Shown here: positions 7,126 to 16,756 of the stretch, one piece after another
Layout of the letters: each line of letters opens with the position of its first letter
How positions within the stretch are numbered: the first letter of the stretch is position 1
NCBI RefSeq assembly: GCF_025263485.1
Contig: NZ_CP079863.1
Location: 4,216,001 to 4,280,000, forward strand
DNA from: Mycobacterium sp. SMC-2
GTDB taxonomy: Bacteria > Actinomycetota > Actinomycetes > Mycobacteriales > Mycobacteriaceae
Length of the DNA stretch: 64,000 bases
Reading direction: 5' to 3'
Notes under the pieces: generated by a model
Databases searched by the model: none
Told to the model about the DNA's origin: nothing
The model's input: the letters and a program-made list of their open reading frames with translations, nothing else
Made by a program: the position numbers and the translations under genes

Positions 7126-9747
7126 ATGGCCAACGTCACGACGCTCGGGCTGACCACCGCGGAGGCCACCGAGCGGCGCGCGCAGAGCGGTCCGAACAGG
7201 CTGCCCGCAACGAGGCGGCCGTCGATCGCCCGCCGCCTGCTCGGGGAGCTGACGCATTTCTTCGCCCTGCTCCTCTGGGCTGCCGCGGTGCTCGCCTTCC
7301 TGGCGAAGCTGCCCCAACTCAGCGTCGCCATCATCGCGGTAATAGTGCTGAACGGGGTCTTCTCCCTGATCCAGCAAGCGCGGGCAGACCGCGCCGCCGA
7401 CCGGCTCCAGGAGATGCTGCCGACGCGCGTCACGGTCTTGCGTGATGGCGCTCGGCGGGTGATCGAGGCCGAGGACGTCGTCGTCGACGACGTGCTGCTC
7501 CTCGAAAGCGGCGACCGCGTCCCGGCCGACGCCGTGGTGCTTCGCCAGAATCGGTTGCTCGTCGACTCCTCCATGCTCACCGGCGAGAGCGTGGCCGGCG
7601 CCGTCGCGGCGGGCGAACCGCTCTTCGCGGGCACGTTTGTCGTGGAAGGGGATTCGCGCGCCCTGGTCACCGCGACCGGCCAACAGACCCGCCTGGCCGG
7701 CATCACCCGGCTGACAACCGCGACCAGGAAACCGGACACCCCCCTGACCCGCGGTTTGCGCGGCGTCGTCCGCCTCATCGCCGCCATCGCAATCGGCGTG
7801 GGCGCGCTGTTCCTGCTCGTCTCCGTGCTCGTGGGCAATCCGATCCAGCAGGCCTTCGTGTTCGCGATCGGTGTCACGGTCGCCCTGGTCCCGGAGGCGC
7901 TGCTGCCCACCGTGACGCTGTCCCTCGCCTGGGGCTCGGAGCAGATGGCGAAGCGGGAGATCCTGGTGCGCAACCTCGAGGCCGTCGAGACGCTCGGCTC
8001 CACGACGTTCATCTGCACCGACAAGACGGGAACCCTCACCCGCAACCAGATGACGGTGGTCGAAGCGTGGACGCCCGCCGGCTCGTTGACCATCGGCGGT
8101 GCCGGCTATGGGCCCACAGCGCAGCTCACGTGGTCCTCACCCGGCGCATACGAGTCGGTTCGCCGGCTCGCCCTGGCCGGGGAACGCTGCTCCACCGGAT
8201 ACGCCGAAGAAGTCCACGGGCAGTGGCGGGCACACGGCGACCCCATGGAGGCGGCCCTCGATACCTTCGCCCGACGACTGGGCATCGACACCGTCGAGGA
8301 CCGTCGTACCGGCCACGCCGAGCTGCGGTTCCCCTTCGATCCCCGGCTGCGCCGCATGGCCGTCGTGCGGGCAGACGAGGTCGTGGTGAAGGGCGCGCCG
8401 GACGCGGTGCTTCCGCTGTGCGGTGACGACCCGGCGGCACACCAGGCCGTGGACGCCCTGACCGCCCGGGGGCTCCGAGTTCTCGCCGTCGCCGCGGGCC
8501 CGAGGAACGGCCGTATACCCCGGGACCAGCAGGAATGCGACCAGGGGTTGCGCCTGCTCGGCCTGGTGGCGCTCGAGGATCCGCCGCGCGACGACATCTC
8601 CGCATCGCTCGACGCCTGCCGCAAGGCGGGGGTGAAGGTGGCGATGGTGACCGGTGATCATCCGGCCACCGCCACGGCCATCGGCAACGAGGTGCGGCTG
8701 CGGTCCGCCGACTCTCCGGTGCTGTTGGGAGCGGATTTACCGGAGGACGAGCAGCATCTCGCCGCTGTCCTCGACCACGACGGGGTGGTTATCGCTCGGG
8801 TCTCTCCCGAGGACAAGCTCCGCATCGCCCGTGCCCTTCGCTCCCGGGGCCACGTGGTGGCGATGACCGGCGACGGGGTCAACGACGCGCCGGCACTGCA
8901 CGAGTCCGACATCGGTGTGGCAATGGGCCGCTCCGGCACCGACGTCGCCCGCGAGGCCGCCGACCTTGTTCTGCTCGACGACTCCTTCGCCGGCATCGTG
9001 GCCGGCATCGAGCAAGGTCGCGCGACCTTCGTCAACATCCGCCGATTCCTGACCTATCACCTCACCGACAACGTCGCCGAGCTCGCACCTTTTCTCGTGT
9101 GGGCGCTCTCGGGCGGCCTGTTCCCCCTCGCGCTCGGTGTTCTGCAGATCATCGCGCTCGACATCGGCACCGACACCCTGTCCGCGGTGGCACTCGGCGC
9201 CGAGCCGCCCGCCAAGCACCTGCTCGAGGGACCCCCGGTCCACGGTCGGCTGATGAACCGCACGGTGCTACGCCGGGCCTTCGGAGTGCTGGGGCCGCTC
9301 GAGGCCGTCGTCTCGCTCACCGCCTTCGTGGTGTCCCTGATGGCGCTCGGCTGGCGTCCCGCAAACCCGTTCCCAACCGGGCACGACCTGGCAATGGCAT
9401 CCGGCGCGGCGTTCATCACCGTCGTCTTCGCCCAGACCGCGAACGTCTTTGCGTGCCGGTCCTCCTCGCGCTGGCCGGGAGCGCTGGGCTGGCTCACCAA
9501 CCGGCTCCTGGTGCCGGCGGCGTTCATCGGGCTGGCCTTTTCCCTTGTCGAACTGTGGGTGCCACCGATCGCGAGGTTGCTCGGTCAGTGGAATCCGCCG
9601 CCGTGGGGCTGGGCCGTCGCCCTGGCCGCGGTGCCGATCCTGTTCGGCGTCGACGCGCTGGATAAGTACCGGCGGACACATCGCCGGCGGCCGCAAGCGT
9701 CGTCAGAAGCTCACCCACGCGGGCGGGCGCGACTCGATGCCCGATGA
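7126..9747 (+). CDS. P2-type cation-transporting ATPase (CtpF/Ca2+-pump-like)
   Basis: An 873-residue P-type ATPase with the full set of motifs: actuator LTGES, phosphorylation site DKTGT with Asp-299, and hinge MTGDGVNDAPAL. The membrane motif PEALLP in TM4 is of the PEGL type, which points to class P2 (Ca2+, Mg2+ or Na+/K+) rather than heavy-metal pumps; there is no N-terminal CxxC domain. About ten membrane segments are predicted, with a C-terminal cation ATPase domain. ATG 7126 has GAGGGGAG upstream, so the longer in-frame extension was rejected. The ion cannot be read from the sequence. It stands alone between the tRNA and the convergent DUF732 genes. Confidence 0.92.
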   Translation: MANVTTLGLTTAEATERRAQSGPNRLPATRRPSIARRLLGELTHFFALLLWAAAVLAFLAKLPQLSVAIIAVIVLNGVFSLIQQARADRAADRLQEMLPTRVTVLRDGARRVIEAEDVVVDDVLLLESGDRVPADAVVLRQNRLLVDSSMLTGESVAGAVAAGEPLFAGTFVVEGDSRALVTATGQQTRLAGITRLTTATRKPDTPLTRGLRGVVRLIAAIAIGVGALFLLVSVLVGNPIQQAFVFAIGVTVALVPEALLPTVTLSLAWGSEQMAKREILVRNLEAVETLGSTTFICTDKTGTLTRNQMTVVEAWTPAGSLTIGGAGYGPTAQLTWSSPGAYESVRRLALAGERCSTGYAEEVHGQWRAHGDPMEAALDTFARRLGIDTVEDRRTGHAELRFPFDPRLRRMAVVRADEVVVKGAPDAVLPLCGDDPAAHQAVDALTARGLRVLAVAAGPRNGRIPRDQQECDQGLRLLGLVALEDPPRDDISASLDACRKAGVKVAMVTGDHPATATAIGNEVRLRSADSPVLLGADLPEDEQHLAAVLDHDGVVIARVSPEDKLRIARALRSRGHVVAMTGDGVNDAPALHESDIGVAMGRSGTDVAREAADLVLLDDSFAGIVAGIEQGRATFVNIRRFLTYHLTDNVAELAPFLVWALSGGLFPLALGVLQIIALDIGTDTLSAVALGAEPPAKHLLEGPPVHGRLMNRTVLRRAFGVLGPLEAVVSLTAFVVSLMALGWRPANPFPTGHDLAMASGAAFITVVFAQTANVFACRSSSRWPGALGWLTNRLLVPAAFIGLAFSLVELWVPPIARLLGQWNPPPWGWAVALAAVPILFGVDALDKYRRTHRRRPQASSEAHPRGRARLDAR

Positions 9748-9787
9748 GAACGGCGAAAGCCGTTGTGGCCGTTCGACATTGCGTGCG

Positions 9788-10198
9788 CTAAGCGGGCGCC
9801 TGCTGCGCGGCTTGATTCTTGATCTTGGGGATCATGTCTGGCGCGTACACGTAGATCGCCGTCTCGACCTCCCACTCGGCCTGCTTGGCGTCCATTGACG
9901 TCTTGTCGTCCACCACCTGCACAAGTCGCTTGGCGGTTGCGTACGGATCGGCCGATGTCCGGACCTGGTCGGCCAACCAACGACCTTCGGCGGTGACGTT
10001 GCAATCGTTGACACCGGCGCTGTGAGTCATCTTGTTCTGCGCCAACAGCTTGATGTATTGGTCGTCGGCCGGGGTCATGCTGCACTGGGCCGATGCCTGC
10101 GGCGCTGCCAACAGCGCTCCACCCAGCGTCGACGTTGCCAATACAGCGCCGGCGGCCCCTACCGCCAGCACCCGACCGTGCCTCCCTCTGATCGTCAT
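9788..10198 (-). CDS. secreted DUF732-domain protein
   Basis: A 136-residue exported protein. Residues 1 to ~36 are a signal peptide ending near PQASA. The mature part has the DUF732 pattern: LLAQNK, two Cys (QCSM and NDCN), and a C-terminal helix EVETAIYVYAPDMIP. The function of the family, common and often multicopy in mycobacteria, is unknown. ATG 10198 is chosen because AGGGGG precedes it and the signal peptide starts there; a longer in-frame start has neither. It is a clear paralogue of the next gene upstream (10458-10880), suggesting a tandem duplication. A 259-bp spacer between the two leaves room for separate promoters. Confidence 0.85.
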   Translation of the reverse strand: MTIRGRHGRVLAVGAAGAVLATSTLGGALLAAPQASAQCSMTPADDQYIKLLAQNKMTHSAGVNDCNVTAEGRWLADQVRTSADPYATAKRLVQVVDDKTSMDAKQAEWEVETAIYVYAPDMIPKIKNQAAQQAPA

Positions 10199-10457
10199 TT
10201 TCCCGAACCCCCTTGCACGGAAAATTTGCTGTTTCTCGTGACATCCAAACACCGCGTACCACAGGTATCCAGCGTGACAAACAGCCGCGTTTGCAAACAA
10301 TAGGTGAACATAAGCTGTCGAAAATTCCAGCGCGGCAGACGATTCGAGCGATATGGCAGGCCGACGAATCGACACCGTTTTACATGGACGACGACATGTC
10401 GCCGCCGTGCTGCGGGCGCATCAAGCGTCCCGGAACTAAGTTAGCTGGTGACCCTCG

Positions 10458-10880
10458 CTATTCGGCCGGCCAGTTGAAATGCGCGGCCTGATCCTTGATC
10501 TTGGGGATCACTTCTGGGGCGTAGACATAGATCGCCGACTCGACCTCCCACTCGGCCTGGGCCTGGCTCATCGGCGTGGTGCTGGTGATCATATTGACCA
10601 GCTCCTGGGCCTCCCCAAACGGATTGGGGTGGTTCCGTACCTGGTCGGCGAACCAACGCCCCTCGGCGGCCTCATGGCAATCGCTGAAATCGGCGTTGTG
10701 AACCATCTTGTTCTGCGCGAGCAACTGGATGTACTGGTCGTCTTTGGGGCTCAAATTGCAGGACGCTGACGCCTGTGGCGCCGACAGCACCGCATAGCCC
10801 AGCATCGCGACCGCCGGCGCGACCCCGGCGGCCAACACCGGCAACACCCGCCGGCGCGAGCGTGAACGGGTGGTTCTCAT
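10458..10880 (-). CDS. secreted DUF732-domain protein (paralogue)
   Basis: A 140-residue protein with an Arg-rich n-region (MRTTRSRSRRR), a hydrophobic core and a likely signal-peptidase site after PQASA. The mature domain repeats the pattern of its neighbour: KDDQYIQLLAQNK, Cys in ASCNL and SDCHE, then EVESAIYVYAPEVIP. GGAGGTCCGGAG precedes ATG 10880; a GTG-type start 45 bp upstream is in frame but would place the signal peptide internally. Function unknown. The 259 bp between this gene and the AhpD-like gene upstream hold no other coding sequence that I can support. Confidence 0.85.
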   Translation of the reverse strand: MRTTRSRSRRRVLPVLAAGVAPAVAMLGYAVLSAPQASASCNLSPKDDQYIQLLAQNKMVHNADFSDCHEAAEGRWFADQVRNHPNPFGEAQELVNMITSTTPMSQAQAEWEVESAIYVYAPEVIPKIKDQAAHFNWPAE

Positions 10881-11139
10881 CTCCGGACCTCCCTCTGCGC
10901 GGGAACGTGTTGCTCTCCGACGCAATCCAAGCTGTGGTGTGGCGACAACTAGCCGAGACGCGATTTGGGCCGCGGCTCATTCGCGCGCGGTCCATGGCCG
11001 TCAACTCAGGCGGCGCTGCCAGACACGATCACCGGCACGTCTCAGTTTCGCTGCCGGGACATAAATTTAGCCAGCACGGCCCCGCGCGGAGCGAACTTCT
11101 GTTTGCGTGCCCGTGTATGGATGGTTAACATTTCGTACT

Positions 11140-12012
11140 TCACGCGTGGCTGAATACGGTCTGCCCGTCTGCTCCGAGCAGGTATCGCTCGGTACCCTGC
11201 TCGACCCGCGGGGCGTCCGCGCCAAGAGCGACGGCAACTTTGTTGCTTGCATTCCGCATGATGTCAAAGGTGAGCTCGACGGCCTCGGCATCGGAGAACC
11301 GGGAGCGCACCTCGGCGACATCGTCGGCGGCGAGGTGCGCAGGGGTCCAAATTAACGCATCGGCGTAGCGCAGCGCGGCTTTAACGCGGTCGTCAAGCAA
11401 GCTCGACGACTCGAAGCGAGCGATCTCGTCGTACAGCGTCTCCGAACCGCCGGCATCGAGCGCGGTGCCCTCGCGCAGGGACTTGCACAACCGGCAATTG
11501 TGCTGAGCCGCTCCGCGCAGCCGGACCAACTCGGAGGTGAGCGGGTCGAGCGCGCGCATCCGGGCCACCGCGGGCAAGAAGTCGTTGAATACCGCACTCG
11601 ACGGATCGGTCGTGTGATCCCACTCGACGGCGCCGGACACCCAGCCCAAGTACTCCGAGCCGACGCCGAGCGCGTCCAGCCCGGCGCGCACGCGCGGAAC
11701 GAAGTCGGCGATATATGTCTGGACCACCACGCCGAAGGCGCTATCCCCCAGGTGCTCGATGAGCCCCGATCGCTGCTCGCCGGTGATCGCGGAGACGTCC
11801 GTGCTGAACTGTTCGGCGAACTCGGCGGCGACGACCTCGGCCTGCGATTCGGGTGCGCCGGCCTCGACGCCACTTGGCAACGGCGGCAAAGACAACGTCT
11901 GAGCGCACGTCCGCCGGATCAATGCCGCGATGCGCGCGTCCGCCGGTGAGCCCGGCGACAACACCACCAACCTCGTCAGCTGATCTTTTTGAGCCGAAAC
12001 CGGAGCCGCCAT
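11140..12012 (-). CDS. AhpD-like / carboxymuconolactone decarboxylase-fold protein (Rv2313c-type)
   Basis: A 290-residue, largely helical protein. The central segment [12 protein letters not shown] carries a CxxC of the kind found in the AhpD/CMD superfamily, where the two cysteines act in peroxide or disulfide chemistry. No membrane segment or signal peptide is seen. Its position beside the TldD/PmbA genes matches the M. tuberculosis gene Rv2313c (from memory). The 40-bp gap to the pmbA stop suggests it may be co-transcribed with its neighbours upstream. A peroxidase or redox role is inferred only from the fold and motif. Confidence 0.75.
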   Translation of the reverse strand: MAAPVSAQKDQLTRLVVLSPGSPADARIAALIRRTCAQTLSLPPLPSGVEAGAPESQAEVVAAEFAEQFSTDVSAITGEQRSGLIEHLGDSAFGVVVQTYIADFVPRVRAGLDALGVGSEYLGWVSGAVEWDHTTDPSSAVFNDFLPAVARMRALDPLTSELVRLRGAAQHNCRLCKSLREGTALDAGGSETLYDEIARFESSSLLDDRVKAALRYADALIWTPAHLAADDVAEVRSRFSDAEAVELTFDIMRNASNKVAVALGADAPRVEQGTERYLLGADGQTVFSHA

Positions 12013-12052
12013 TCGTCACACGCTAGAACGCGGTAGGCCCTGCGGCAATCGT

Positions 12053-13426
12053 CTATTGGGCCTGGCTGACCGACGACATATAGAAGTCCGGTATCCGCAG
12101 CGACGGCATCGCCGCGCGGCTGGCCCAGTCCGCCCACTCCCGGGGCAGGGTCTTCTCGCTCACCCCGGCCTCGGTGGCCCGCCGCAGCAGGTCCAGCGGA
12201 CTCTCGTTGAACCGGAAGTTGTTGACCGCGGCGGTCACCTCGCCGTCTTCGATGAGGTAGACGCCGTCCCGGGTCAGCCCGGTGAGCAGCAGCGTGGTGG
12301 GGTCGACCTCGCGGATGTACCACAGCGTGGTCAGCAGCAGGCCGCGTTCGGTGGCCGCGATCATGTCGGCAAGCTCGGCCGACCCGCCAGTCATCACCAG
12401 GTTGTCGGCGGCGACCGCGACGTCGGCATCGAACTTGGCGGCCGTCGCGCGCGGGTAGGCCAGCGCGTTGATCACCCCGTTGCGGATCCAGTCCACCTGG
12501 CCGATCTCCATGCCGTTGTCGAACACCGACACCGTCTCCGACGAGCTGCTCACCGCCACGAACGGGGTGCACGCCAGGCCCGGCGCCAACGGATCGGAGA
12601 ACAGCGTCAGCGGCAATTCGGTGAGCCGCTCCCCCACCCGCGTCCCGCCGCCGGGCGCCGAAAAGGCGGTGCGGCCCTCCTGGGCGCCGCGGCCGGCCAT
12701 CGACCAGGCCAGGTAAAGCATCATGTCGGCCACCGTGGACGGCGGCATGATCGTCTCGTAGCGTCCCGCAGGCAGCTCCACGCTGCGCTCGGCCCACCCC
12801 AGCCGCATCGACAGCTCATCGAGCAGCGAATCCATTGGCACGTCGGCGAAGTCGGGTGCGCCGACACCCACCCAGGCGCTCGCGTCGCCGCGTTTACCGT
12901 TCATCTCCACCGCCCCGGCGGGCTGCGTGTAGCGTCGGCGCACCCCCGTCGACGACGCGAGGAACGTCGTCGAAACACTGTGGTGCGCAAAGCCGTAAAG
13001 TCGATCGGTACCACGGAAGGCGCGGCTCAAGGAGTCGGCGACATCGGCGAACACCAACGGTCCCGTACCCGGCACCGGCGCGTTCCAGTCCGGGGGAATC
13101 CCGGTGTCGGCCAGCAGCGGCGCGGCGTCGCCCGCCTCGGGCGCCGAACGGGCCGCCTCCTGCGACGCAGCCACCAGCTCGGGGATCACCCGCGGATCCA
13201 CCTCGGCTGAAACCATGGTGCCGATTCGGGCGCTGGACCCTTGGCGTACAACGGAGATCACCGTGATGCTCCGGTTGACCGAAACCCCGTTGGTGGTCAT
13301 CGAATTGCCCGCCCACCGCAACGTCGCCTCGACCTTGTCGGTGACCAGCACCATGGTTTCGTTGGCGCCGCCGAGCTTGGCGGCCTCCTCGAGGACGAGG
13401 TTGACGACATGCTGTGGGGTGATCAT
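12053..13426 (-). CDS. pmbA: TldD/PmbA family protein, PmbA-like partner subunit
   Basis: A 457-residue member of the TldD/PmbA (modulator of DNA gyrase) family. It lacks the HExxxH zinc motif and so corresponds to the PmbA/TldE subunit that pairs with TldD in an oligomeric protease. The start [15 protein letters not shown] at 13426 overlaps the tldD stop in an ATGA, indicating translational coupling; a longer in-frame extension would run far into tldD and is rejected. In other bacteria the complex processes modified peptides such as microcin B17 and degrades CcdA. The substrate in mycobacteria is not evident here. Confidence 0.9.
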   Translation of the reverse strand: MITPQHVVNLVLEEAAKLGGANETMVLVTDKVEATLRWAGNSMTTNGVSVNRSITVISVVRQGSSARIGTMVSAEVDPRVIPELVAASQEAARSAPEAGDAAPLLADTGIPPDWNAPVPGTGPLVFADVADSLSRAFRGTDRLYGFAHHSVSTTFLASSTGVRRRYTQPAGAVEMNGKRGDASAWVGVGAPDFADVPMDSLLDELSMRLGWAERSVELPAGRYETIMPPSTVADMMLYLAWSMAGRGAQEGRTAFSAPGGGTRVGERLTELPLTLFSDPLAPGLACTPFVAVSSSSETVSVFDNGMEIGQVDWIRNGVINALAYPRATAAKFDADVAVAADNLVMTGGSAELADMIAATERGLLLTTLWYIREVDPTTLLLTGLTRDGVYLIEDGEVTAAVNNFRFNESPLDLLRRATEAGVSEKTLPREWADWASRAAMPSLRIPDFYMSSVSQAQ

Positions 13427-14940
13427 CGGCCGCCCTCGGTCCGGGTGTTGAGCACGTTGACGCCGCGGAACAACGCCGACGGGCAGCCATGGCTGACCGG
13501 GGCGACCTGCCCGGGTTGGGCCTTGCCGCAGTTGAATGCGCCACCGAGCCGCCAGGTCGACGGGCCGCCCACGGCTTCCATGGAGTTCCAGAAATCTGTG
13601 GTGGTGGCCTGATAGGCGACGTCTCGCAATTGCCCGTCCAGCCGGCCGTCGCGGATACGGAAGAATCGCTGACCGGTGAACTGAAAGTTGTAGCGCTGCA
13701 TGTCGATTGACCATGACTTGTCGCCGATGATGTAGATGCCATCCTCGACGCGGCCGATCAGGTCGGCGGTGCTGACGTCCTCACGCGCCGGCTGCAGCGA
13801 GACGTTGGCCATCCGTTGAATCGGCACGTGATGCGGGGAGTCGGCGTACGAGCATCCGTTGGAGCGCGGCTGTCCCAGGCGGGGCGCGAAGACCCGGTCG
13901 AGCTGATAGCCGACAAATACCCCGTCGCGCACTAGATCCCAGGTTTGCGCCGCGACACCCTCGTCGTCGTAACCGATGGTGGCCAAGCCATGTTCGACGG
14001 TGCGGTCGGCGGTCACGTTCATCACCGGGGAGCCGTACCGCATGGTGCCGAGTTTGTCCGGGGTAGCGAACGACGTTCCGGCGTAGGCGGCCTCGTAGCC
14101 GATGGCTCGGTCGTATTCGGTTGCATGCCCGATGGATTCGTGGATCGTGAGCCACAGGTTGGTGGGGTCGATCACCAGGTCCTTGCGGCCCGCGATCACG
14201 CTGGGCGCCTTGACCTTTTCGGCGAGCAGCGACGGCAGTTGCGCCAGCTCGTCGCTCCAGTTCCACACCTCGTCGCCGGCCAGCACTTCCCAGCCGCGTC
14301 CGGTCGGCGGGGCCAGCGTGCGCATCGAGTCGAAGCTGCCGGCCTCGGCGTCGACGGTCACCGCCTCCAGCGACGGCTGTATCCGGACCCGTTGCTGGGT
14401 GATCGCCGACCCGAAGGTGTCGGCATAGAACGTCTGCTCCTTGACCGCCGTGAGCACCGCCGACACGTGATCGACACCGTCGGCGCTGAGCAGCTGGCCG
14501 GAGTACTCCTCCAGCACTGCGATCTTGTCGCTCGCCGGGACGCTGAACGGGTCGATCCGGTAATCGGAAACCCAGGTGGCGTCGGCGTACACGGGCTCGG
14601 GTGCCAGCTCGACGCGCTCGCTGTTCAGCGTCGCCAGGGTGGTGGCCACTTGCACGGCGTGACGCGCGGTCTCGGCCGCGACCGATGGCGCCAGCTCCGC
14701 GTGCGAGGCGAACCCCCACGTGCCATCGACGATCACCCGTACGGCCAAGCCGACCTCGCGATTGACGACCGCGGTCTGCAATTCGCCGTCGCGCAGCTGG
14801 ACGATCTCGGTCATGATGCGGTGAATCCGCAGGTCGGCGTAGCTGGCGCCGGCCGCGGTGGCCGACGACAGCGCGGCCGCGGCGAGCTCGTGGCGCGGCA
14901 GGTTCAGGAAGTCGGCATCGATCCCCCGGTTCGGTGTCAC
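13423..14940 (-). CDS. tldD: TldD family metalloprotease, catalytic subunit
   Basis: A 505-residue protein with the zinc-binding HESIGH (HExxxH) motif in the middle of the chain and a conserved C-terminal Cys in FNCGKAQPG that can act as third ligand. This is the catalytic partner of the PmbA-like protein encoded directly downstream with a 4-bp overlap. The gene is divergent from uspA with only ~60 bp between start codons. Two-subunit TldD/E proteases are known to cut unstructured peptides. No candidate ribosomally made peptide precursor is seen next to the pair. Confidence 0.92.
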   Translation of the reverse strand: MTPNRGIDADFLNLPRHELAAAALSSATAAGASYADLRIHRIMTEIVQLRDGELQTAVVNREVGLAVRVIVDGTWGFASHAELAPSVAAETARHAVQVATTLATLNSERVELAPEPVYADATWVSDYRIDPFSVPASDKIAVLEEYSGQLLSADGVDHVSAVLTAVKEQTFYADTFGSAITQQRVRIQPSLEAVTVDAEAGSFDSMRTLAPPTGRGWEVLAGDEVWNWSDELAQLPSLLAEKVKAPSVIAGRKDLVIDPTNLWLTIHESIGHATEYDRAIGYEAAYAGTSFATPDKLGTMRYGSPVMNVTADRTVEHGLATIGYDDEGVAAQTWDLVRDGVFVGYQLDRVFAPRLGQPRSNGCSYADSPHHVPIQRMANVSLQPAREDVSTADLIGRVEDGIYIIGDKSWSIDMQRYNFQFTGQRFFRIRDGRLDGQLRDVAYQATTTDFWNSMEAVGGPSTWRLGGAFNCGKAQPGQVAPVSHGCPSALFRGVNVLNTRTEGGR

Positions 14941-14999
14941 GGTTCCACCGTAACGGCCGTTCGCCCCAAACCCCGGTGCCGCCCGCTTTAATTACCTCC

Positions 15000-15875
15000 A
15001 TGGCCGGCGGCGCCCTGAGAAAACAACCCGCGCTGGGCTATGCCCTGCTGGCGCCCAGCCTGTTCGGCGTCGTCGCCTTCTTGTTGCTGCCCATCCTCGT
15101 GGTGATCTGGCTGAGCCTCTACCGCTGGGACCTGCTGGGTCCGCTGCGCTACGTGGCCCTGTCGAACTGGCGGTCGGTTTTGACGGATCGCGGTTTCGCC
15201 AACTCGCTGATCGTCACGGCCCTCTTCGTGGCGATCGTGGTTCCCGCGCAGACGGTGCTGGGCCTGGTGGCCGCGTCCATGCTGGCCCGCCGGCTTCCCG
15301 GCACCGGCCTGTTCCGCACCCTGTATGTGCTGCCGTGGATCTGCGCGCCGCTGGCGATCGCGGTGCTGTGGCGCTGGATTCTGGCTCCCACCGACGGAGC
15401 GGTGAGCACCCTGCTCGGGCACAGCATCGAATGGCTGTCGGACCCCAGCTTCGCGCTGCCGCTCGTCTCGGCCGTGGTCGTATGGACCAACGTCGGATAC
15501 GTCTCGCTGTCGTTCCTGGCCGGCCTGCTGGCGATCCCCGACGACATTCACGCCGCCGCGCGCACCGATGGCGCCACTGCGTGGCAACGGTTCTGGCGCA
15601 TCACCCTGCCCATGCTGCGGCCGACCACCTTCTTCGTCCTGGTGACCGGGATCGTCAGCACGGCACAGGTTTTCGACATGGTCTACGCACTGACCGGCGG
15701 CGGGCCGGGCGGCAGCACCGACCTGGTGGCCCACCGCATCTACGCCGAAGCTTTCGGCTCGGCGGCCATCGGGCGCGCGTCGGTGATGGCGGTGGTGCTG
15801 TTCGTCATCCTGATCGGCGTCACCATGGTGCAGCAGCAATATTTCCGGCGGCGGATCAGCTATGACCTCACCTAG
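15000..15875 (+). CDS. uspA: sugar ABC transporter permease UspA
   Basis: A 291-residue MalF-type permease with six membrane helices. The EAA-type coupling loop is AARTDGATAWQRFWRITLP. The start at 15000 is set by the tight divergent spacing from tldD; a start 66 bp upstream is in frame but lies inside tldD. In M. tuberculosis UspABC is described as an amino-sugar importer (established for the homologue). The gene overlaps uspB by 14 bp. No ATPase is encoded with the operon, so it must share one encoded elsewhere. Confidence 0.88.
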   Translation: MAGGALRKQPALGYALLAPSLFGVVAFLLLPILVVIWLSLYRWDLLGPLRYVALSNWRSVLTDRGFANSLIVTALFVAIVVPAQTVLGLVAASMLARRLPGTGLFRTLYVLPWICAPLAIAVLWRWILAPTDGAVSTLLGHSIEWLSDPSFALPLVSAVVVWTNVGYVSLSFLAGLLAIPDDIHAAARTDGATAWQRFWRITLPMLRPTTFFVLVTGIVSTAQVFDMVYALTGGGPGGSTDLVAHRIYAEAFGSAAIGRASVMAVVLFVILIGVTMVQQQYFRRRISYDLT

Positions 15876-16677
15876 CCGGCTCGCCATCTACGCCGGGCTT
15901 ATCCTCGGTGCGCTGATCACGTTGGTGCCCTTTCTACTTGGCTTGTTGACCTCGTTCACCTCCGCGCACCAGTTCGCCACGGGCACACCCCTGCAGCTGC
16001 CGCGGCCGTTCACTTTGGCCAATTACGCGGACCTGGCCGGAGCGGGATTCGGCCGCGCGGCGGCCGTGACCGCCTTGATGACGGCCGTGATCCTGGTGGG
16101 TCAGTTGACGTTTTCGGTGCTGGCCGGATACGCGTTCGCGCGGCTGGAATTCCCCGGGCGCGACGCGCTGTTCTGGGTGTACATCGCGACGTTGATGGTG
16201 CCGGGGACGGTCACGGTGGTGCCGTTGTATCTCATGATGGCCCAGCTGGGCCTGCGTAACACGTTCTGGGCGTTGGTGCTGCCGTTCATGTTCGGCTCGC
16301 CGTACGCGATCTTCCTGCTGCGCGAGCACTTCCGGATCATCCCGAACGACTTGATCAATGCCGCCCACCTGGACGGGGCCAACACCCTGGACGTGATCGT
16401 GCATGTGGTGATTCCGTCCAGCCGACCGGTGCTGGCGGCCTTGACGCTGATTACGGTCGTCTCGCAGTGGAACAACTTCATGTGGCCGCTGGTGATCACC
16501 AGCGGCCACAAGTGGCGGGTGCTCACGGTCGCGACGGCCGATCTGCAGTCGCGATTCAACGCCCAGTGGACGCTGGTGATGGCGGCGACGACCGTCGCGA
16601 TCGTCCCGCTGATCGCGCTTTTCGTGGTCTTCCAGCGCCACATCGTCGCTTCGATCGTCGTCTCGGGGCTCAAGTGA
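15862..16677 (+). CDS. uspB: sugar ABC transporter permease UspB
   Basis: A 271-residue MalG-type permease with six helices and the coupling loop INAAHLDGANTLDVIVHVVI. It starts inside the 3' end of uspA, which indicates translational coupling. It forms the membrane channel with UspA and receives sugar from UspC. The 79 bp after it, up to uspC, contain no gene. Confidence 0.88.
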   Translation: MTSPSRLAIYAGLILGALITLVPFLLGLLTSFTSAHQFATGTPLQLPRPFTLANYADLAGAGFGRAAAVTALMTAVILVGQLTFSVLAGYAFARLEFPGRDALFWVYIATLMVPGTVTVVPLYLMMAQLGLRNTFWALVLPFMFGSPYAIFLLREHFRIIPNDLINAAHLDGANTLDVIVHVVIPSSRPVLAALTLITVVSQWNNFMWPLVITSGHKWRVLTVATADLQSRFNAQWTLVMAATTVAIVPLIALFVVFQRHIVASIVVSGLK

Positions 16678-16756
16678 GCGTTCCTCGCGCCGAGATTGCC
16701 GTCAGGGCTGGGGTTTTCGACGATCCACGACCAGCACGGCAATCTGGACATACACC

